Below, one piece after another: positions 24,061 through 36,900 of a DNA stretch of 64,000 bases. The stretch is from positions 317,800,722 through 317,864,721 of the forward strand of contig CM041776.1 in the NCBI GenBank assembly GCA_023374045.1, in the 5' to 3' direction. Made by a program: the position numbers and the translations under genes. The first letter of the stretch is position 1; every line of letters starts with the position of its first letter. Source of the stretch: Limonium bicolor. Taxonomy: Eukaryota > Streptophyta > Magnoliopsida > Caryophyllales > Plumbaginaceae. Under the pieces are notes generated by a model. The model did no database searches. It was given only the letters and a program-made list of their open reading frames with translations, and had not been told where the DNA came from.

Positions 24061-25736
24061 TGTAACACCCCTACTATTAATACAGTCATTAACGTCCAAT
24101 CTCCTTACTCATCAGATACTCGCAGCGGATATATACACTTACATACAATGGGTGATACAATGCCGTTAGCCACCCACGTGACTAACCAGGCTACTGATTC
24201 TACATACAGCATCGGTCTGATGGACCGGAATCCCGAGTACTACAAATCTACAATACATTCTCCACTTACCAATTACTACTACAATCTGCATTCAATACAA
24301 TACTCCAAGTACCATACAATATAATCTACATACCGAGTTTACTAGATTCCTTATACAAGTATAATACCTCTTCAAGTTCATACATACTCACTAAGATACT
24401 ACTTACTACCCATTCCTCGCTACTACTTTACTTTCTAAATACAAGGGTGTGCTAGTTAATACACCTCTACATTCTGCTACTACTATCCAATGTAGTCGCC
24501 GGTCTCGTGCCTTGACCACATTCGCTTCGGGTACCTGCACACTAAAAAAAGTCCCCCGAAGGGGTCAGCTTTCGCCGAGCATGATAACCGCATACCCCGC
24601 GTACTAGTGAGGGTACGCCGACCACTTGGTCGAATACATGCGGTTCATTTATTCATACATACATGCATACATGCTTTCATACATATACTACGATACTCTA
24701 CGCACAAGATACATACATACATACTTCAATGCATACACTTCAGTTCATACATAGTAATCCACATAGCCCAACGATACATACTTACCTTTCTGAATTCCGT
24801 GGTACCCAATACAATATACAATACATACGCAATTCATACACAATCCAATAACCTGTTAGCCCATATTGGTCCACCCGGGTTAATCGGGTGGAGATTACTC
24901 TTTTACTCATTTACTCCATACATACATACATACTCATTCTCATACTCATACATACTTACTTCTTTACTCTTACTCATGTTAAGTCGTCGGGACCTCCGGC
25001 CCGGGGACTACTCCGTCCCACCACCGGGATTTACTTGGTTCACTAATCCAGGATGCTACCCACTTAAGGGATTTGGGCCGTGGACCAGCTTACGAACCAG
25101 GAATCGGATCCAACCTCTTGTGTCACCTCATCCTCACGCGTGGCCGAAGCTATATCGGACTTGTACTCATTCCAATTTACTCACTTAAGTTAGGAGTTAG
25201 ATAGTTAGGAATTAGCACAAGTCAACATTCAAGCCACATTTACAAATACAATGCCCAATATACATTCATACTAAATATAATACAATACATAAGTACAATA
25301 CAAGATTCATTTACACCATATCATCATTCATACATTTCATGATTTATACAAACTATTGTTCAAGAGAAATATACCAAGAACAATATACACCAACACAAGT
25401 AAGTGCAATATAGTCCGATTCGTGCATTTATCTTATTAGGTGATCAAGTAAGCACACAAATCGGGGTAACCAGATTAGGATACAGGGCATGAAGAAATCA
25501 TACCTTTCACCGTTGTACTTGTATCCCAACGTTCCTCCGGTATTCACAATTCAAATCCTATGATATACATACATTCAAATGATTAATCTAACTATTATTA
25601 CTTGATTCGTACTTACTATGTCCTCACACTTCTATACTTACACATTACTTATTTACTTTTTTTACCTTAAGTTTACTTTCTTACTTAACTTAGGTTTACT
25701 TTCTTACATGTACATGTATATGTGGATGTACATACA

Positions 25737-25741
25737 TATAC

Positions 25742-25777
<36 letters not shown>

Positions 25778-25779
25778 CA
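25737..25779. repeat. TA-rich microsatellite in left LTR
   Basis: Mixed cata/tata run, present again, slightly shorter, at about 35650-35690 in the other LTR. Confidence 0.85.
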
Positions 25780-25810
25780 TTTTATTTAAAATATCTTTTT
25801 TTTTTGTCAG

Positions 25811-26205
25811 GACCGGACTTGCGACCGACCTTACAAGTCCGGTCCATTCCAGTAGCTATCTATACCGGAATTTCTGGCCCGACCGAACTTGCAAGTCCGG
25901 TCGCAAGTTCGGTCGATTCCAGTAGCTATCCTCGGGAAATTTTTCTGGGCCGACCGAACTTGCAAGTCCGGTCGCAAGTCGGTCGATTCCAGTAGGTTAC
26001 AGACGGGGGAAAATTTCTGGTCCGACCGAACTTGCAAGCCCGGTCGCAAGTCCGGTCGATTCCAGTAGCCTTCTGACGGGAAAATTTTCTGCTCGACCGG
26101 ACTTGCAAGTCCGGTCGCAAGTCCGGTCGATTCCAGAAGCTTTCCGTCTTTGTAAATCTGGGCGGCCGAACTTGCAAGTCCGGTCGCAAGTCGGTCCGGC
26201 CCAGT
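25811..26205. repeat. six-unit tandem array of 68-73 bp with palindromic core (left LTR)
   Basis: The units are marked by ttccagtag at about 25847, 25917, 25987, 26060 and 26131, with a last partial unit ending in cccagta near 26200. Each holds gaccgaacttgcaag then tccggtcgcaag, so most of each unit is built from the palindrome acttgcaagt and inverted ccgg/cttgcaag parts. In unit five (26095-26116) the palindrome is perfect over 22 bp, with arms gaccggacttg and its complement. Spacer sequences (ggaaatttctgg, gacggggga) differ more between units than the cores do. Confidence 0.9.
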
Positions 26206-27879
26206 ATTTGCATTTTAATTTCTGTTTCGGTCCCCTCTTTCACCCATTACTCCCCCATTGTTCCTACACATTCCCACACGTTATAACACTAATTAAACCT
26301 CCTAATACTCCTTAGTTCATTCACCAAATCCATTACTAAATCCATCAAACAACTTACCCACTTCCTTACTTCTTTCAACACTTGCAATAGTTTCTCCAAG
26401 TAGTTTTTGCTACAGATTTCGGGTTCTTATTTCCTCCATGCATAGTTCCCTCTCCTAATGCCATCCTACCATTCCAATTCATTTCCAAGCAACTACAATA
26501 TCTATACCCAAGTCCAACTCTCCATTTCACCAAATCTTGTACACTCATTCCTCCTAGTTTCCACAATGCACTTAGATACTTTTGCTACAGATTTTGCCAT
26601 TTACACTCCTCTTCTATATCTCCCTCTTCTATCGACATTTCTAACATTCCTAATGCATTTAGAATACATTGCTCATCTCTCTCAACTTACCCTCTATTTT
26701 CCTTAATCAAAATCTGTTACACATACACACCTTAGTCACCTAGTTTCTAACACACTAAGTGTTCCATTCCTAGGTAAATTTTGCCATAGTCTCCCTTGTA
26801 ATTTTATACACTCACCACACATTCTAATTCACATTGCAATGCTTATTCCACCTTTGCAATAGACATCAATATACAAGCTCCCATACCTTATACCAATACT
26901 AAACAATCACTTAAAAATTCCTGCACTTAAACACTCAATTCCCAATCTGTTTTGACAGTTTTAAAATGTCTCTTAAGGTTTAAGATACTTGCACTCTTTT
27001 ACACATTATACTACTAATGCATTACCCTTTCCAATACTCATTTCAATCCTCTAAAAACTGTTACATACATACATATATCAAGCTACACAAAAGAGCAATC
27101 TTACCTTGCTTTTCTCTAGCTTTTCTTTCTCTTCTTCCTTCTTCTTTCTCTACCGATTTTGAATTCTCAATCCACTAGCACTACAACCATTCACATACAC
27201 CTTTCAATATTATGAACTAACCCTCACCATTATCAAGCTTTAATCTAGGTTTTAGGGTTTAGAAAATTTATTACCTTTCAAGAGCACAAGAGCTGTTTGG
27301 GGTAGCTCAAGAACAAGATTTCCAACCCCTTCAACAAGCCAAAATCGGCTAGAGTGCAAAGAAACCAAACAAGGTTTTAGCTAGATTTTCGTTTTGCCTT
27401 TGAGGCTAGAAGACAATGGAGTTTTGAAGAGATTTTTACCTCAAAAGAACAAGGAGAACAAGGGCCTTCTAATGGTGGTCTTGGAACTCCAAATGGGACA
27501 TACCCATAAAAACGAAAATGGGTGTTTTCGAATTTTGGAAAGATGGAAATGTAGCCCTTGGTGAGAGGATTACAATGGTGGTATTTTTATAATTTTTGGA
27601 AGAGTTTGGAGAGAGTTACAAAGGAGAGAAGTTGGTGTTTTTGTGAGGGTGCTAAATCTCCATGGAAATCGCATGGAAGAGAAAGAAAAGAAGAAAGAGA
27701 GAGTGCTGGTGAGGGGTGTTCACGTGAGGGAGAATAGAGAATGGGTAGGAGAGAGAGTATGTGAGAGTAGAATAAAGTAGTGAGTGCTTTTACTTTATTA
27801 GTTTTGTAGTTTTGTAAATAAGAGAGTGTGAGTGAGTGTGTGAGAGAGTGTGAGGGATAGGGGGGGCCATCGGCTGGCA

Positions 27880-27895
27880 TACACACACACACACA
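27880..27895. repeat. (CA)n microsatellite in left LTR
   Basis: Simple run of about eight CA units; the homologous run in the right LTR (about 37794-37810) has a different length. Confidence 0.85.
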
Positions 27896-28404
27896 GCTTC
27901 ACTTTTATTTTAAAAGTGGACACATAAGTTTGTGTTATTTATATTTCTACCCCACAACTTCCCGTTTTTGACAGTTTTTACTAATTTCTCGTTTTTCTTG
28001 ATTTTATTGGTTCTAAAGCTTCACTAATATTTATTAATGAATATTTAGTTGACCAAAATTATTACGAGTCTATTTGACCCGCTTAAAGACACGTTTCTCG
28101 GTTACCTCGAAAAACGCGCTTTAATGTTCATTAGTGATTTTAATTCATTTTAAGGATCCGTTTTCTTCGGGATTTGTTCCTAATACTTATTTAGACTTAA
28201 TTAAGCCTTTAGAATCCTTATAATACGCTAACCGAGGTCATACCTCCTATGGTTATTTAATGCTTATTTAGCGGTTCACGCTTTTTAAGCGTTTCTTTAT
28301 TTCTTTGGATTTATTTCTGCTTACCACTATTATTTAAGCATTATTAGGCTCTTAATTACATATTAGGATAATTTAATCGCCATATTTAAGGTCGGGGTAT
28401 TTCA

Positions 28405-28420
28405 ATCTACCCCCCTTAAG
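28405..28420 (-). promoter_or_regulatory. polypurine tract of the LARD-like element
   Basis: On the minus strand cttaaggggggtagat, immediately before the 3' LTR start TGAAATACCCC. It fixes the element's orientation. Confidence 0.8.
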
Positions 28421-31400
28421 AACTTTGTCCTCAAAGTTGTTCGAGGTTATGGGTTTACACTGCTTACTCATTCTTACGTGTCTAATACCGCGGTCATACA
28501 TGCTTCTTCCTTACTAATTCCTAAATCCATTACCAAGGTTTCTCCTTTCCTGTCATACCCATGTACAATACTTACTCCCATCCATATTACTATCAACCGT
28601 CCGGTTCCTCATTACAACCCTTATACATACATACAATGCAAAGCTATTCCCAAAGCAATGCAATACACAATACAATTCCACAGGCATTCAGGTCATCTCG
28701 ACACGGGACTCCTCTATGTCCCGCTGCCCTTGGAATAATACCACATGCTACCTTACTATCTTCTCCGGTACCTATTTCTAGTAGATCCTCATTCTCCATA
28801 CTAGGGAAATTCTTTCACCACTACCCATTAAAATTTTCCTAAAACATCCAGCTCCAAGTTCCAGTTTATATTCGTTACCTCTATCCTATGTGTGATTCTT
28901 TGACCACTTAAGGGGAGCTTCGAGAATCATTCGACCCTGATGTGATCAGCATCAGTGTTGAACTATCTTTCCACCCCAATTTGTGTTCGGTTTCCCTTGA
29001 TCTGATCAGGATCAAGTTCGACTTCCCACATCAATTTCAAACAAGCAAATAATTTGGTTGTTTTCATTTTCTATCTTTTACTCTCTAGTCGTAATTACGA
29101 ATTCATACATCTCCAAAGGATGGAATCAGTCCATCAATCATCCTCACTCTACTTCCCAAATGCTTTACTCCATGGTACAATCCTAATGCTCATTTCATCA
29201 ACCTTCACTACTTCCATCCATTACTCACCATCATCTCTTATATTTTACTACTAAAATACTACATTTATAAGATTTAGTTGACTTCAATTGTTTCGAATAA
29301 TTTACTTACGATTCCACTACTCATAAACTTCATTCATCTCTATCCTCATTCATTTCGTACTGCTTCTTCAAGGGTTACAATACTTGTGGAGCTCCGTCCA
29401 CTACTCATTACTTTTCTTTACCAATACTCTTACACTGGTGTTACAAGATGGGTATATTCACCCTATGGTATTTGCATGTCTAATGCTTAGTTACCACAAT
29501 TCAATATGAATGAATACGTATGTTTATATAACGTAGGTACCACTCATCGAATAATTTCTCATTTGTGCTATGCACATTATAGTTTTATGTGTTTTATTTA
29601 TAAAACTTGCATTAAGCGGTTTTCGCTCTACCCCCCTTAAAAGGGATTACGCCCACGTAATCTACCATATGTTATTATTATTAAACATTGGTTTAATCAA
29701 TTTGGGCAAATTGAAGCGTTTAGCTTCACTACGGTATACTATAGAATATGCTCCGGTCAAAGGGTCCTAACCATACCAACGGTTTAGTCTTTGCACCAAG
29801 GATTTCTATATGAGTTTATTTAACTCATCATTAATTCGGTTCTAGCCTACTAGGCTTCAAGGCATTAATAGCCATTTTGCTATACTTACTAGCTGGGGCC
29901 CACTAGCTTCTGCTGCGCGACCCTGATAACTCGGGTTATTTACCCTTCGTGCTATCCTTAATGTACTATGCATCACCTTTTATCCGTCTACTATGGGCAT
30001 AAGGTTTATTAAACAAATGCGGTATTCTTTTACCGTGTTTGAACTCAACGAGTTTAAGGTTTATAACCAGCTCTCTGGTAATCTTCTACACATGCTATTC
30101 GTGCTTCTACGATTATTCGTTAAGCTCCCCACCTTATTGTCGGGCGAGGTTAAGTCACTACTTAGTTGTAGTGCTTCCTCTGGTGTCACTAGCTTCTGAA
30201 TTCTACCAGTTTCCCTGGTTCAGTACAAGTGTTCTTTACTTGTATGACCTTGCATTCTATGCGTCGGTCCTAGTGACTTTCTTAAGTCTCTTTTCACTCC
30301 TCATTCCAATGGAATTCACATTTGTGATTGTTAGTGTATTGTAACACTCTTCGTGCTTCTTTGGCCTTAGGCTGCACGGTTTAGTGCTAAGCTTGCTTAA
30401 CTGGCTAGTGCCATGTTTGTTGGTGAAAAGAAAGGTTTACTACGGTTTACATTCTCCATATCCCTAGCCATCCCATTAGATCATTAGCTGCACAAGTGCA
30501 ATACCAAAACACTCAGTCATACAGAGTGCAGAGGCGTAAACGCTTGACAGTAAGTCACTTATGTGATGGGAAAGAATATTTCTGCCTGTTATTTCGTACT
30601 TATACTCCGTGTCATTATCTGTTACTTCCTCATATTGGTCGCTTGTTGCACACCGTATTCTTACTCATTATACAACATTGTTTTTACTGTTTCCGTTACT
30701 GTGATAGTTTCTCTTTACTCATTGCCATTGTCATTGGCACCATTCCTTATGGTATGAATACCCTGGGGTTTCCAATGTTCGTGTGTATGACGATTGTTGT
30801 AGCGTACCGCACTACTATTACCTTCCCATTGTGGGGATGTTTTATTTCAGTTTAGGTTTAATGTGTAGGTTGGCTTACCTCACATATTTTCATTATTGTG
30901 ATACAACTCACCAAGTATCTTGGTTGACCAAGGATGAGATAACTCATCGGGTCATAAGCTCTCTTGAGCGTTAATCATTCATGGTGTTCAGTGTGCGTTC
31001 ACATTAACTGCTTTGTTAATTATTGCCTTTCGGTGCTGAGCATTGGTTTAGGCTCTGGCTGTGTAGTTTGCTTGTATGTATATATACCAGGACATCCCGT
31101 GAAACTTCAAGGGTTTTCTGGTCCCGTTCTCCAATGGAGGGTATTCTATCACTGACAAGTGAAGGTTCTTGTTGAGGGGTTTGTCTCCACTCATAGGTTT
31201 AATGACAAGGTTTGCCATGTTGATGTTTACACAATGGTCCATTATATATTGGATGCACATGGAGTATGCTTACTCCTTTAAGTCGTAATGGTTTGGAAAT
31301 CTCATTTCCTTATTCCTTCACCCCTCTGGCAATATCTATTGCGTGGTGGTTTTATTGTTATAGTAGATGGAAGTCTTTTCTAAGGGTTCACATCATCACC

Positions 31401-33966
31401 CATTGGTGGTCGTTTCTCGTAGTGTCCAAGTGTGGACTAGGCCAATGTTGGCATTATCATGATTCTTATGCCTCTGTGCTACCATTGCTACAGAAGGCAT
31501 GGGGGTAATTAAGAACTCCGTCAGCTGTATACTAGGCTGATGCTCTAGTGACAGTGACATTGAGTTGGCCATTACTCCAAGCCACTCAGGATGCTGGGTT
31601 TGAATTTATGGTCCAGTTGTTGATTTCTTGTCGTATGAGGCAATATTTCTTACAAGTCTTGTTAGTAATGGTGTAGGTTTCGCAACCGGTTAAGGTTGCA
31701 AGCGCATCGGGTTTATGGCTTTAGAGCCGTATTACTGCAAGCTATGCTCTTTGCGAGCTGCTTATACATGTTTCCACTCCATGTATACCGTCATAGGTTG
31801 GAGATATTATTGGGCTCCATGGTAAGTCGTGGCATCACGCTTCCGTTCATAGGAGACCCTTTAGGCAATCAGGTGTTAATAGGTGCCTCTCAGTATTTTT
31901 GGGCATTTCCTGTTAAGTGAAATCCCTTCGGTGTCCTAACCGAGTGTTCGTTTTAGCTCCCGTGCTCATGTCATTACGGTTGTTCAACTGTTATTAACGC
32001 AGACACCCTTCAAGGATCGCTCCTGGGTGTTGTTACATTATGCCGTTACTTCCGGCTAATGTTATGATAGGTTGTCCATTGTACTGTCTTGTGGTATCGT
32101 TCTTGAGTTGTCCCTTTTGGGTTGTAACGTCTCCCGTTCTTGGGTAGACTGTTTACACTTGCTCCTAGTGCTTAGGACTAGGTTTGATATCCCTTCAATG
32201 ATGGAGTATACTTGTGGTAATCTTGGGGTTGCTCTTGGGAATTCTGTCCCGTTTGTTGAGCATTGTTAGGTTCACATTAGGCATTCGCCTTCATGTGTTT
32301 AGGCTGGGCGTTCCATCCAGCTGTCAGGTAATTGCTTGGATTATTTGAGACGTATCCAATGTCTATACTGTTTAGTCTGTGCCCTTCGCACTTCCTAGTT
32401 CTTGCTCCTTATCTTCAGATGGCGTCCTCTGAGTTTCGTTTATGCTGAATTGTTATGAGGTGTCCAGTTGTTTGGTTTGAACTCACTGATGGTCGTTAGA
32501 ACGGAGGTCGGGACTACTTCCCGTGTGTCGTACCTACATGTGCACATACGTGGGGTACCATGTTGATACATTGCCACTTACCCAACTATATGTCGGGCCC
32601 GCAAGCTCCTTCGGAGTGCGGTTGTCCCACATCCCATAACGGGTACACTCGTAGCGTTCGTCACACGCCTAGGTGACTGAAGTATTCTGTTGCCAACTCC
32701 TCTTGTATCATTCTATGATACACCATAATGTTGTTGGTTTGGTTTTAAAATCCAAGGTTTTTAAAAGAGGTTTGAGGTTTTAAAACAGTGGTTCGGTGTT
32801 AAAAGAAATCTTTCATGGAATAGCCACGTTTGAGGTCTTGACCAAGTCTAGCCTCTCGCTGACTGGTATGTTCTAAATACAGTGGTCGGGCCGTTAGGCC
32901 TTTCCAAGGTTCCATACGTCTGGTTGTTAGGATGTGTGATCCTGTGATTGTTTCGTCACAGTCACCGTACATTACTATGTACTTGTGACGTGTAGTGTCC
33001 CTTTACATATCTCTGTCTTTACTGCACTTGCCGTGGCAAGTGCGTGGTACTGGTGGTTTTGGGGGTAATCTTATACCAATCTTGGTAGGGTTTCCATTTG
33101 TGTTTGTTAGTCTTGTTGGTCTATAACTGATATACTCGCTCCTTTAGGTAGCTTCTTGATTGTCTAGACATGGTTGTCGTAGATGGGTACTCCTCCACTT
33201 CTTGGGTTCCCGTTCTATTTGGTTTAGTGTCGCTCCTTGTGGCTCGTTTCCACAAATTTATGGTGGTTGCTGAGCCTTCCTCGTTTAGGTACTACGCTTG
33301 TAGTCCTATTGGATTATATCCCATGGTTGTTATTATAGTTGTCTGAGCTATATTGGCCAGTATTGCAACCTTAGTGGCGTTGTAGTTCTAGAGTTAACTG
33401 CTCCCGACTATATCCTTAGTCGGCTAGCATACCGTTAGTGGTATTATTCAAGTATTTACTATCCCGTAGACTTGTGTCTAGGGTTCCGTTACTGCTCCCT
33501 TTTCCAATTCGTTGTACGTTTAGCGCTTCTTTTCCTGTGCTGGTTGTTTAGCTAGGGTCTCGCGACTGCTAAGCACGGCCCCATGCTGTTGTAAGTTGTA
33601 GCCTCCTATGGTTGGAGTGCTCATTCAACCGCTGTTGAGTGCGGGTATTGTTGTTCAACCGGGTCTATCTCCGGGACTTCCAGTTCTTGGAATCTACTAC
33701 ATGTCGGTTCTCGTTTACTGTGTGATTGCTTCACAACTGCCAGATCGGGTTCCCGAGTATGAGAGGATTTTCCTTCTCTCTGGCGTCCCTTCCCAAGTTA
33801 TACAGGGGGTTTGCGGCGGGCGGGATGGTATTGTAGGTATCCGGTACTCACCGGTAGTTCCTAACTAGCATATCTCAATGCTAACACTCAGCCCTTAGCC
33901 CTAGGCTTCTAATTCCTAACTCGGTATTCCTAAGCTCGGTATTTCCAGTCATCAGAGCGATACTTC
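28421..33966 (-). other. non-coding interior of the LARD-like element
   Basis: About 5.5 kb with many short frames (largest about 119 codons, + strand, the wrong orientation) and no recognised domain. A second polypurine-like sequence lies near 29629-29646 on the minus strand (ttttaaggggggtagagcg). A search for YxDD, HHCC and CCHC signatures by eye on the minus strand found none. The stretch looks uniform in composition and without internal tandem repeats. Confidence 0.6.
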
Positions 33967-33978
33967 GCTCTGATACCA
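33967..33978 (-). promoter_or_regulatory. primer binding site, initiator tRNA-Met, of the LARD-like element
   Basis: On the minus strand TGGTATCAGAGC, an exact match to the common plant site, five bases inside the 5' LTR. It is followed by an inverted repeat of its own bases (gctctgat ... atcagagcg at about 33953-33974 on the + strand), which would form a short hairpin. Confidence 0.9.
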
Positions 33979-33983
33979 CTTTT

Positions 33984-36900
33984 TGTAACACCCCTACTAT
34001 TAATACAGTCATTAACGTCCAATCTCCTTACTCATCAGATACTCGCAGCGGATATACACTTACATACAATGGGTGATACAATGCCGTTAGCCACCCACGT
34101 GACTAACCAGGCTACTGATTCTACATACAGCATCGGTCTGATGGACCGGAATCCCGAGTACTACAAATCTACAATACATTCTCCACTTACCAATTACTAC
34201 TACAATCTGCATTCAATACAATACTCAAGTACCATACAATATAATCTACATACCGAGTTTACTAGATTCCTTATACAAGTATAATACCTCTTCAAGTTCA
34301 TACATACTCACTAAGATACTACTTACTACCCATTCCTCGCTACTACTTTACTTTCTAAATACAAGGGGTGTGCTATTAATACACCTCTACATTCTGCTAC
34401 TACTATCCAATGTAGTCGCCGGTCTCGTGCCTTGACCACATTCGCTTCGGGTACCTGCACACTAAAAAAAGTCCCCCGAAGGGGTCAGCTTTCGCCGAGC
34501 ATGATAACCGCATACCCCGCGTACTAGTGAGGGTACGCCGACCACTTGGCCGAATACATGCGGTTCATTTATTCATACATACATGCATACATGCTTTCAT
34601 ACATATACTACGATACTCTACGCAAAGAATACATACATACACTTCAATGCATACACTTAGTTCATACATAGTAATCCACATAGCCCAACGATACATACTT
34701 ACCTTTCTGAATTCCGTGGTACCCAATACAATATACAATACATACGCAATTCATACACAATCCAATAACCTGTTAGCCCATATTGGTCCACCCGGGTTAA
34801 TCGGGTGGAGATTACTCTTTTACTCATTTACTCCATACATACAATACATACTCATTCTCATACTCATACATACTTACTTTCTTTTACTCTTACTCATGTT
34901 AAGTCGTCGGGACCTCCGGCCGGGGACTACTCCGTCCCACCACCGGGATTTACTTGGTTCACTAATCCAGGATGCTACCCACTTAAGGGATTTGGCCGTG
35001 GACCAGCTTACGAACCAGGAATCGGATCCAACCTCTTGTGTCACCTCATCCTCACGCGTGGCCGAAGCTATATCGGACTTGTATCATTCCAATTTACTCA
35101 CTAAGTTAGGAGTTAGATAGTTAGGAATTAGCACAAGTCAACATTCAAGCCACATTTACAAATACAATGCCCAATATACATTCATACTAAATATAATACA
35201 ATACATAAGTACAATACAAAATTCATTACACCATATCATCATTCATACATTTCATGATTTATACAAACTATTGTTCAAGAGAAAATATACCAAGAACAAT
35301 ATACACAAACACAAGTAAGTGCAATATAGTCCGATTCGTGCATTTATCTTATTAGGTGATCAAGTAAGCACACAAATCGGGGTAACCAGATTAGGATACA
35401 GGGCATGAAGAAATCATACCTTTCACCGTTGTACTTGTATCCCAACGTTCCTCCGGTATTCACAATTCAAATCCTATGATATACTACATTCAAATGATTA
35501 ATCTAACTATTATTACTTGATTCGTACTTACTATGTCCTCACACTTCTTATACTTACACATTACTTATTACTTTTCTTTACTTAAGTCTTACTTTCTTAC
35601 TTAACTTAGGTTTACTTTCTTACATGTACATGTATATGTGGATGTACATACATATACATATATATATACATATATATATATTATATATCATTCTTATTTA
35701 AAATATCTTTTTTTTTTGTCAGGACCGGACTTGCGACCGACCTACGAGTCCGGTCCATTCCAGTAGCTATCTATACCGGAAGTTTCTGGCCGACCGAACT
35801 TGCAAGTCCGGTCGCAAGTTCGGTCGATTCCAGTAGCTATCCTCGGGAAATTTTCTGGGCCGACCGAACTTGCAAGTCCGGTCGCAAGTCCGGTCGATTC
35901 CAGTAGGTTACAGACGGGGGAAAATTTCTGGTCCGACCGAACTTGCAAGCCCGGTCGCAAGTCCGGTCGATTCCAGTAGCCTTCTGACGGGAAAATTTTC
36001 TGCTCGACCGGACTTGCAAGTCCGGTCGCAAGTCCGGTCGATTCCAGAAGCTTTCCCGTCTTGTAAATCTGGGCTCGGCGAACTTGCAAGTCCGGTCGCA
36101 AGTCCGGTCCGGCCCAGTATTTGCATTTTAATTTCTGTTTTCGGTCCCCTCTTTCACCCATTACTCCCCCATTGTTCCTACACTCATTCCCACACGTTAT
36201 AACACTAATTAAACCTCCTAATACTCCTTAGTTCATTCACCAAATCCATTACTAAATCCATCAAACAACTTACCCACTTCCTTACTTCCTTTCAACACTT
36301 GCAATAGTTTCTCCAAGTAGTTTTTGCTACAGATTTCGGGTTCTTATTTCCTCCATGCATAGTTCCCTCTCCTAATGCCATCCTACCATTCCAATTCATT
36401 TCCAAGCAACTACAATATCTATACCCAAGTCCAACTCTCCATTTCACCAAATCTTGTACACTCATTCCTCCTAGTTTCCACAATGCACTTAGATACTTTT
36501 TGCTACAGATTTTGCCATTTACACTCCTTTCTATATCTCCCTCTTCTATCGACATTTCTAACATTCCTAATGCATTTAGAATACATGCTCATCTCTCTCA
36601 ACTTACCCTCTATTTTCCTTAATCAAAATCTGTTACACATACACACCTTAGTCACCTAGTTTTCTAACACACTAAGTGTTCCATTCCTAGGTAAATTTTG
36701 CCATAGTCTCCTTGTAATTATACACTCACCACACATTCTAATTCACATGCAATGCTTATTTCCACCTATTGCAATAGACATCAATATACAAGCTCCCATA
36801 CCTTATACCAATACTAAACAATCACTTAAAAATTCCTGCACTTAAACACTCAATTCCCAATCTGTTTTGACAGTTTTAAAATGTCTCTTAAGGTTTAAGA

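Larger units (their letters stand above)
24061..28404 (-). repeat. 3' LTR of the LARD-like element (left copy)
   Basis: Near-identical to 33984-38321 over its full length. It contains a catac-type simple-sequence zone (about 24640-24960), a TA tract (about 25737-25779), a six-unit tandem array (25811-26205) and a CA tract (about 27880-27895). On the minus strand it begins TGAAATACCCC and ends GGGGTGTTACA. Frames inside (up to 193 codons) follow these repeats and are not genes. Confidence 0.9.

Noticed and set aside
24607..25188. 193-codon + frame rich in His, Tyr and Thr (also 34527-35120)
   Set aside because: Product of catac simple sequence in the LTR; frame not conserved between the LTR copies.
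25811..26205. CRISPR-like array
   Set aside because: Units are direct tandem repeats with short diverged spacers, in a plant LTR and duplicated in the second LTR; no CRISPR context.
25831..26243. Minus-strand frames with repeated RPDLQVR text (also 35742-36161)
   Set aside because: Translation of the tandem array; open only because the unit length often keeps one frame open. Frames change between the two LTRs.
30496..30855. Frames in the LARD interior (+ strand, about 100-119 codons)
   Set aside because: Wrong strand for the element, no motif, length expected by chance.
33967..33978. tRNA gene at TGGTATCAGAGC sites (also 62173-62184, 14053-14064)
   Set aside because: These are primer binding sites, 12 bp long and adjacent to LTRs; no tRNA cloverleaf around them.
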